Below, piece after piece: positions 1-5,587 of a stretch of 7,859 bases of DNA. The stretch's first letter is position 1; each line of letters opens with the position of its first letter. Source of the stretch: Cyclobacteriaceae bacterium. GTDB lineage: Bacteria; Bacteroidota; Bacteroidia; Cytophagales; Cyclobacteriaceae. Made by a program: the position numbers and the translations under genes. The stretch spans positions 1-7,859 of the forward strand of contig JALWRJ010000108.1 of assembly GCA_026994125.1 (NCBI GenBank). Reading direction: 5' to 3'. The notes under the pieces are model-generated. The model ran no database searches. It was not told the DNA's origin and saw nothing but the letters and a program-made list of their open reading frames with translations.

Positions 1-636
1 GTGTATGGATGCGCTACAGCCGCTTTGCGCGATGCCAACAATGGTGAACGTATTTTGCAGCGCTCGTACAATAAAACCGGGCTGCACATCGAAATTATAT
101 CGGGTACAAGCGAAGCCGAGATGCTGCAATTAGCCGTACAAAAAGCGATGCCAACAACTAATTATTTGCATGTGGATGTGGGAGGAGGCAGTACCGAGCT
201 AAGCTGGGTAAAAGAGGGTGTTTGTTATGCGACCAATTCTTTTAAGTTGGGTTCGGTACGTAATATGCGAGGCAGGCACCAACCCGAAACCTGGGATGCC
301 ATGCAACGCTGGATTAGCCAGCACAAACCTGCTGCTGCGCTTGCTGCTGTAGGTACAGGTGGCAATATAAAATCGATAGCCAAGGTGGCACAGGTTAAAA
401 AAAATACTCCTTTGTCACTGAGAAAGCTTAAAGAAACCATTGAATTAATAAATGAAAAAACTATTGCCGAACGCATTGATTTATTTCAAATGCGCGAAGA
501 CCGAGCCGATGTAATTCCGTTTGCTTCTGTGATATATTTAAAGGTAATGCAATGGGCCGAAGCCCCCGAAATTTGGGTACCCGATGTTGGTCTTAAAGAT
601 GGCATTATAGAAATGTTGTATCAGCGCGATAAATGA
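1..636 (+). CDS. ppx: Exopolyphosphatase, Ppx/GppA family (5' end cut off by the window)
   Basis: This is the C-terminal two thirds of a Ppx/GppA phosphatase, a cytoplasmic enzyme of the ASKHA (actin/Hsp70) fold that releases phosphate from polyphosphate or from pppGpp. Visible family motifs, numbered from base 1, are ATAALRDANNG (5-15), ISGTSEAEM (33-41, the usual IxGxxEA element), the phosphate-binding DVGGGSTE (59-66), AVGTGGN (116-122), RADVI (168-172) and VGLKDG (196-201). The frame is open at base 1. The GTG there would be an internal valine, because full-length short bacterial Ppx proteins are about 300 residues and the first nucleotide-binding strand is missing. The stop TGA at 634-636 overlaps an ATG at 633 of the next open frame. 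It lacks the extra C-terminal HD domain of long E. coli-type Ppx. The family is certain; polyphosphate versus pppGpp as the true substrate cannot be told from sequence. Confidence 0.93.
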   Translation: MYGCATAALRDANNGERILQRSYNKTGLHIEIISGTSEAEMLQLAVQKAMPTTNYLHVDVGGGSTELSWVKEGVCYATNSFKLGSVRNMRGRHQPETWDAMQRWISQHKPAAALAAVGTGGNIKSIAKVAQVKKNTPLSLRKLKETIELINEKTIAERIDLFQMREDRADVIPFASVIYLKVMQWAEAPEIWVPDVGLKDGIIEMLYQRDK

Positions 637-671
637 TGCACCACCTTATTATTTATTTTTTACGTAAATTT

Positions 672-702
672 TTTGGAAAAAATTGTAAACCCTTTACTAT
701 TG
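672..702 (+). promoter_or_regulatory. Candidate Bacteroidota-type promoter before the small exported-protein gene
   Basis: TTTG at 672-675 is followed after 19 bases by TACTATTG at 695-702. The Bacteroidota primary-sigma consensus is a -33 TTTG and a -7 TAnnTTTG at about this spacing, so five of the six fixed -7 bases match. Transcription would begin a few bases before the ATG at 714, giving a very short leader. Such short AT-rich motifs arise by chance, so this is tentative. Confidence 0.3.
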
Positions 703-713
703 CGCCTTATCTT

Positions 714-1037
714 ATGAAAAGGTTCAATACACTCTTATTTATGCTGCTGATAATGCCTTTTTTAGGCAATGCAGAAGCTATAGTAAGGTCTTCGTCCGAC
801 TATTCCGAGAAAGAAATTAAGGAAGAAGTTGAGCATTTGGCTATTGTTACCATTGTAGATAAACTTTTGCTTAGTTCGGGCGGTGGAGGCGATTTATTTG
901 CTGAATTACCTGCTGATTTTAAGGATTTAGCACCTGAATTTTGTAGTTCCAAGCAACAACTCTTGCCAATATATCCGGCAATATACCCATCGGTTTCGCT
1001 TTATACACTTTATTGTTCGTTAAAGATTCCGTTTTAA
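714..1037 (+). CDS. Small exported protein of unknown function (107 aa)
   Basis: I do not recognise this family. From the ATG at 714 the product is 107 residues and starts with a typical signal peptide: MKR, then a hydrophobic core (residues 5-18, FNTLLFMLLIMPFL region), then GNAEA, a plausible signal-peptidase I cut near residue 22. The mature part has an acidic/basic helix-like stretch (SEKEIKEEVEHL, about 31-42), a glycine run (SSGGGG), and a hydrophobic, tyrosine-rich C-terminus ending LYTLYCSLKIPF. Two cysteines are seen, one in EFCSS and one near the end. The frame is also open from an ATG at 633 that overlaps the stop of the upstream phosphatase gene. That longer form (134 aa) would put 27 basic/hydrophobic residues before the signal peptide, so I prefer 714; a candidate promoter just upstream supports this. 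It may be a periplasmic or cell-surface protein. It could also be a non-conserved open frame. Confidence 0.6.
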   Translation: MKRFNTLLFMLLIMPFLGNAEAIVRSSSDYSEKEIKEEVEHLAIVTIVDKLLLSSGGGGDLFAELPADFKDLAPEFCSSKQQLLPIYPAIYPSVSLYTLYCSLKIPF

Positions 1038-1051
1038 TTATTTTACAATTT

Positions 1052-1073
1052 TTAGCCCTGTTCTGCTAAGGGC
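1052..1073. repeat. Two overlapping, mutually exclusive short inverted repeats upstream of dabA
   Basis: GCCCT at 1055-1059 pairs with AGGGC at 1069-1073 (9-base loop). TTAGC at 1052-1056 pairs with GCTAA at 1065-1069 (8-base loop). The two stems share bases and cannot form together. There is no T-run after the hairpin, so it is not a clear terminator. It lies in the 106-base gap between the small exported-protein gene and dabA, within a locally GC-richer stretch (about 1055-1103) that also contains CCCGGG at 1092-1097. The stems are only 5 bp and may be chance. Confidence 0.25.
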
Positions 1074-1143
1074 AATCTACCTGCTCGATTCCCCGGGCAA
1101 CCCATTATTTGTATTAATTTTTTAGTACGACAATTTACACAAA

Positions 1144-3666
1144 ATGAAAAACAATTTTGATGTAGATAAATGTTTACATGATTTAAGACATTATCTACCG
1201 GCACAAGCCACCTTAAAAGACTTTGTGCATCATAACTCTTTGCATTCGTTTCAAGATAAAGAATTTTTTGAAGGTATTTTTAGCGCTTCAAAAATATTTG
1301 GCTTTAAAGTTACTTTTAATATAAACGAATATCGAAAACTGTATAGCCAGGGCAGAATAAGGAAGGAAATCTTAGACCATGTTATTATAAAAAGTAAGGG
1401 TAAAGATAACCTGGAAAAATACCTGTCTAAAATGCTGTCTCATCCTTACAAACAGGAGTATAACCCACGGATTGGCCGCACAAGAGCCCTTTGGAAATTA
1501 ACCTATAAAATTGATATTAATAATTTAGTACAGCCCCTACTTTTTAGGATTATAGGAAGCTATCTTGACCAGGGAATAGCCATGTGGCATTTTCCGTTTG
1601 AAGATGAAGGACTGTTAAACGCAATTAAAATCCTGGAGCAAAATAGTTTTTCAAGCTTTTTTAAAGGATCGCGCGCTAAAACCCTGTTATTCGATTCAAA
1701 TTTATCCATCACTGGTTTGTTGGATATATTGGTGGGCAACCCGGATTACTACCGAAATTATTTATTTGACCAGCAATATGCGCATAAAGGATGGAGTGGT
1801 ATATTTTCGGTAATTGAACAAAACAGAGATCATATCTTTTATAAGAAAAAGGTGGCTTTTGAAGAGCTTATTTTGTTGGAGTTGCTACTGGAAATTGATG
1901 CCCTGGATAGTGAAGTTAAAAATTGGAAGCCTTTAGCACAAGATTTAACTGATGTACCAAAAGACATACTTGCACCCGTTGAAATGGGTGAGTTGGAGGA
2001 AATACTACAACTTTGGCAGGAAGCTTTTGAGTGGGATTACTACGATGATGTACTAAGTGCAGTAGAGCATCTTTCCAAAACCAAAAGGGTAGAAAAAGAG
2101 GGAAAAGCCACTTTTCAAGCTATGTTTTGCATAGATGATCGGGAGGGCTCCTTACGAAGGCACCTTGAAATGGTTGACCCCCATTGCGAAACCTTAGGTG
2201 CGCCTGGTTATTTTGGTGCTAATATTTATTTTCAGCCTTTTGGTGGTAAATTTTATGATAAAAACTGCCCGGTAGCCAATACACCAAAGCATTTAATTAA
2301 AGAAGTAGAAATAGGTGTTCGCAGGCATCATAAAGTTAAACCTACCTCGCTTTTTGATGCCTTTATGCGTTCGGTTTCGTTAGGGGTTACAGCCGGCTTT
2401 CGGTTGTTGCTCGATGTGGTAAACCCTAAAATGAGGCCGGATATTTCGGATGCCTTTTCCCACATGGACATGGAAGGCAAACTACTTATTGAAAACCCCG
2501 GCCCCGAAGCCGTAGAAAATGGCCTGCAATTAGGTTACCGGGTAGATGAAATGGTAGATATTGTGTTTAATTTATTAACCCAAATTGGTCTTGTTAAAGA
2601 TTTTACCAACATTGTGTACGTGGTGGCCCATGGTAGTAGTAGTGCCAATAACCCCCACCACGGGGCACACGATTGCGGAGCTTGCAGTGGCAGGCCAGGG
2701 GCTGTGAATGCCCGGGTATTTGCTTTTATGGCCAACCATCCCAAAGTACGCGAAGCCTTACAGCAAAAAGGAATAGCTATTCCCGAAACTACTCAGTTTG
2801 TAGGAGCTATGCACGATACCGCCAGCGATGAAATGGGCTATTATGATGTGGATATTTTAACCAATACTAACAAAATAGAACACAAAAAATATGTGGCTGC
2901 CATTGAAGAAGCGCTAGACTTAAACGCAAAAGAACGAGCACGTAGGTTTGCTTCTATTAATATTAAAAAGGATATTAAGCATATCCGAAAAGAAATTAAA
3001 AAACGTTCGGTTTCGTATTTTGAACCTCGGCCCGAATTGGGGCATGGTACTAATGCCCTTTGCCATGTAGGCAATAGAGAAAAAATGAAAGGCCTGTTTT
3101 TAGATAGAAGAGCCTTTTTACAATCGTACGATTACCGCACCGACCCTAACGGAGAAATTTTAGCTCAGGTAATGGCTCCGCTACCTGCTGTGGGAGGAGG
3201 GATTAATTTGGAATATTATTTCTCCAGAATGGATATTGAAAAAATGGGAGCTGGCACCAAGTTGCCTCATAATGTAACCGGTTTAATTGGAGTAACTAAC
3301 AGCAGCGATGGCGATTTGCGCACCGGCTTGCCCCTGCAAATGATAGAAAACCACGACCCGGTAAGGTTATTATTAATGGTAGAGCATTACCCCGAAATAG
3401 TGCTTAAAGTCATAAAATCTGCTCCGGCAAACTACGAATGGTATAGTAAAGGGTGGCTGCATTTAGTGGCCATTAGCCCCAAAGATGGCAGCTTGCACTA
3501 TTTTAGAAACGGGGCGTTTGAGCCTTATAAACCTAAAAAGGAAGTTGAACTTACAGATAATGTATTGCAACTAATAGAACAGTGGGAAGAAATGGAAACT
3601 AACCATATTCTTGATGCCACCAAAGAAAATATTCCAACCTATGTGTATCCAAATAAAAAGAAATAA
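1144..3666 (+). CDS. dabA: DabA, zinc-dependent subunit of the DAB inorganic-carbon accumulation system (DUF2309/UPF0753)
   Basis: DabA is a large cytoplasmic, membrane-peripheral protein with a beta-carbonic-anhydrase-like core. Paired with DabB it is thought to hydrate CO2 one way and so accumulate bicarbonate. The N-terminus has the family's LPAQATLKDF and FVHHNSLHSFQ stretch (18-37), which fixes the start at the ATG at 1144. The zinc and active-site residues are visible: FCIDDREGS gives C329 and D331, VAHGSSS gives H496, and HDCGACSGRPG gives C511. The 15-residue spacing from H to C equals that of the characterised Halothiobacillus neapolitanus protein (H524, C539). Other conserved blocks are GAPGYFG (about 352-358), MHDTASDE near 559, and HNVTGLIGVTNSSDGDLRTGLP in the C-terminal third. 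The 840 residues are within the family range (about 800-1000). The gene leads a tight cluster: dabB begins 3 bases after its stop. No Shine-Dalgarno site is seen; the bases before the ATG are A-rich. No damage is visible. Older annotations call it a hypothetical DUF2309 protein. Confidence 0.95.
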   Translation: MKNNFDVDKCLHDLRHYLPAQATLKDFVHHNSLHSFQDKEFFEGIFSASKIFGFKVTFNINEYRKLYSQGRIRKEILDHVIIKSKGKDNLEKYLSKMLSHPYKQEYNPRIGRTRALWKLTYKIDINNLVQPLLFRIIGSYLDQGIAMWHFPFEDEGLLNAIKILEQNSFSSFFKGSRAKTLLFDSNLSITGLLDILVGNPDYYRNYLFDQQYAHKGWSGIFSVIEQNRDHIFYKKKVAFEELILLELLLEIDALDSEVKNWKPLAQDLTDVPKDILAPVEMGELEEILQLWQEAFEWDYYDDVLSAVEHLSKTKRVEKEGKATFQAMFCIDDREGSLRRHLEMVDPHCETLGAPGYFGANIYFQPFGGKFYDKNCPVANTPKHLIKEVEIGVRRHHKVKPTSLFDAFMRSVSLGVTAGFRLLLDVVNPKMRPDISDAFSHMDMEGKLLIENPGPEAVENGLQLGYRVDEMVDIVFNLLTQIGLVKDFTNIVYVVAHGSSSANNPHHGAHDCGACSGRPGAVNARVFAFMANHPKVREALQQKGIAIPETTQFVGAMHDTASDEMGYYDVDILTNTNKIEHKKYVAAIEEALDLNAKERARRFASINIKKDIKHIRKEIKKRSVSYFEPRPELGHGTNALCHVGNREKMKGLFLDRRAFLQSYDYRTDPNGEILAQVMAPLPAVGGGINLEYYFSRMDIEKMGAGTKLPHNVTGLIGVTNSSDGDLRTGLPLQMIENHDPVRLLLMVEHYPEIVLKVIKSAPANYEWYSKGWLHLVAISPKDGSLHYFRNGAFEPYKPKKEVELTDNVLQLIEQWEEMETNHILDATKENIPTYVYPNKKK

Positions 3667-3669
3667 CCC

Positions 3670-5541
3670 ATGACTATTTTATATGTATTGCTTATAGTGC
3701 CTGCCATCGCCCTGGTATTGGGCTTTGCCCTTCCTAATAAAAGTGAAAAGGCACTTTATTTGGTATCGGTTGCCAGTGTGGTTATTAATATGATAACCTT
3801 GCTGGCCGTAGGCTTTTTATGGTACCGGGTGGGTTTTGACCCACAATTCCTAAAAGGCCCCCTGGTTTTTAACTCCGAAGAAATTAAGTTTTCGATTAGT
3901 TTATACCTGGATGGATATAGCTATGTGTACTTACTGCTAGCCACTTACTTAACAGGAATTATTGTAGTTTTTAGCAAAAATTATATCCACCGCGAAAAAG
4001 GTTATAAGCGTTATTTTAACAACATTAAGTTTTTTTACCTGGGTATTTTAATTGTATTGCTGGCCGGTAACCTGGAATTAATATTTGTGGGTTGGGAAAT
4101 TATAGGAGTTACTTCGTTTTTCCTTATAGGATTTTATCGCGAACGTTACTTGCCGGTAAAAAATGCCTTTAAGGTAGTTTCGCTTTACCGGTTGGCCGAT
4201 ATTGCCCTGCTTTTAGCTATTTGGTTATCGCACCATTATTTTGGTTACAGTATAAACTTTTTTATTTTAAATTTAAGTGGGCTACACAGCCCCGAACAGC
4301 ATATCGTAGCCGAGCAGTTTTATCATTTTGCTATTCCGGCCATGTTTTTAATTGCTGCCATGGTAAAATCGGCACAGTTTCCTTTTAGTTCGTGGTTGCC
4401 ACGGGCAATGGAAGGGCCCACCACATCGAGTGCAATTTTTTACGGATCGCTTTATGTGCATATTGGTGTATTCTTGTTAATTAGAACAGCCCCGTTTTGG
4501 GCAACCAATAGTTGGTTTCATATAATAATTGGTGGTGTTGGTTTCATAACTTTTATCCTTTCGGCCATTACCTCCAAGGTGCAGGCAACCATTAAAACCC
4601 AAATAGCCTACTCATCATTAGCTCAAATTGGGCTTATGTTTATCGAATTAGCCTTTGGACTGTACTGGGTTGCCATCATTCATTTTGTAATCAATGCGTT
4701 GTTTAGGTCGCATCAATTACTTATTTCGCCATCGGTACTGAGTCATCGTATTCACGACCAGGTATTTCATTTTCAAAAACCGGCACCACAAAGCACCCAA
4801 GGCGTGTGGAATAAAGTAAAACTATCGGTGTATATATTAAGTATTAAAGAATTTAACCTGGATACTTTTCAATACAAATTTTTATGGAACCCACTAAAAA
4901 AGTTAGGTAAGTTAGTAGATAACGTAGATAATAAAGTGGCGTTTGTAGTAGGCTTGGTGGTGTTTTTTACCGGGTTGTACTATGTGTATCATATTAACCT
5001 ATTGCCGCATAATTTGCTTAGGTATGCATCCGAGTTTTTTGCTGCTTTTGGGTTGCTTTTTATTCTTAAATCGTTTGTTGAGCGTAAAAACAGTTTTCAT
5101 GCCTGGGCTTTAATTATTATAAACCAGCTTTATCAATCTTTAGCATTTGGCTTTAACGAACAGTTCGATTTTAACCAAGTACATATATTTTTAAGTGGAA
5201 TTTTACTTTCTTCGGTGGTTGGTTTTTGGGTAATTCAAAAGCTAAAAAAGAGCAACAAAAGTATTTCGTTAAACGATTTTCATGGCCATACGCAGGAGCA
5301 TCCCAGGTTGGCCTTTTTATTTTTACTTGCTTCGCTTGGGCTGGCCGGGTTTCCTATAACCCCCACCTTTATTGGCGAGGATTTAATGCTTGGTCATATT
5401 GAAGAGAACCAGTATGTGCTGGTGTTTTTAATAACGCTCAACTTAATTTTAGACGGGCTGGTAATTTTTAGAATTTATTCCAGATTGTTTCTTGGGCAAC
5501 ATAAAAGTGCTTACCACGAATTTGCCTATCGATCATCTTAA
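3670..5541 (+). CDS. dabB: DabB, NuoL/MrpA-like membrane subunit of the DAB system
   Basis: This is an integral membrane protein of the proton-conducting antiporter family (PF00361), the partner that ties DabA activity to the cation gradient. Its position 3 bases after dabA supports the assignment. The 623 residues contain many hydrophobic helices. FVGWEIIGVTSFFLIGFY (139-156) carries E143, matching the NuoL TM5 glutamate. MVKSAQFPFSSWLPRAMEGPT (231-251) carries K233, matching the TM7 lysine. Other NuoL key sites differ: Y258 stands where NuoL has a histidine in ALIHAAT; IHFVINALFRSH (337-348) has N342 and R346 in place of His and Lys; and LAGFPITPTFIGED (558-571) has E570 in place of the TM12 lysine. 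Between the last two blocks is an unusually long stretch with at least two extra helices and a soluble, NuoL-C-terminus-like segment (about 394-422). The protein ends HEFAYRSS. There are no NuoM/NuoN or other complex I genes nearby, which argues against a respiratory subunit. The exact coupling ion is unknown. Confidence 0.88.
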   Translation: MTILYVLLIVPAIALVLGFALPNKSEKALYLVSVASVVINMITLLAVGFLWYRVGFDPQFLKGPLVFNSEEIKFSISLYLDGYSYVYLLLATYLTGIIVVFSKNYIHREKGYKRYFNNIKFFYLGILIVLLAGNLELIFVGWEIIGVTSFFLIGFYRERYLPVKNAFKVVSLYRLADIALLLAIWLSHHYFGYSINFFILNLSGLHSPEQHIVAEQFYHFAIPAMFLIAAMVKSAQFPFSSWLPRAMEGPTTSSAIFYGSLYVHIGVFLLIRTAPFWATNSWFHIIIGGVGFITFILSAITSKVQATIKTQIAYSSLAQIGLMFIELAFGLYWVAIIHFVINALFRSHQLLISPSVLSHRIHDQVFHFQKPAPQSTQGVWNKVKLSVYILSIKEFNLDTFQYKFLWNPLKKLGKLVDNVDNKVAFVVGLVVFFTGLYYVYHINLLPHNLLRYASEFFAAFGLLFILKSFVERKNSFHAWALIIINQLYQSLAFGFNEQFDFNQVHIFLSGILLSSVVGFWVIQKLKKSNKSISLNDFHGHTQEHPRLAFLFLLASLGLAGFPITPTFIGEDLMLGHIEENQYVLVFLITLNLILDGLVIFRIYSRLFLGQHKSAYHEFAYRSS

Positions 5542-5587
5542 CCTTTTAATCAAAAATATTTTTCAATAAAAACAAACATTCTTTATA

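Noticed and set aside
1..3. GTG at base 1 as the true start of the exopolyphosphatase
   Set aside because: The product would lack the N-terminal strand and first nucleotide-binding loop of the family; base 1 is simply the window edge inside the gene.
1108..1138. Possible promoter for dabA: TTTG at 1108-1111 and CAATTTAC 19 bases later
   Set aside because: Only three of six fixed positions match the Bacteroidota -7 box TAnnTTTG; too weak to annotate.
3670..5541. Annotation as NADH-quinone oxidoreductase subunit L (respiratory complex I)
   Set aside because: No other nuo genes are nearby, it directly follows dabA, and key NuoL lysine and histidine sites are changed; DabB fits better.
5557..5564. 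TATTTTTC, a near match to a -7 box just before the SulP gene
   Set aside because: No TTG or TTTG at the proper upstream distance; the AT-rich gap gives such matches by chance, and the 46-base spacing suits co-transcription with dabB.
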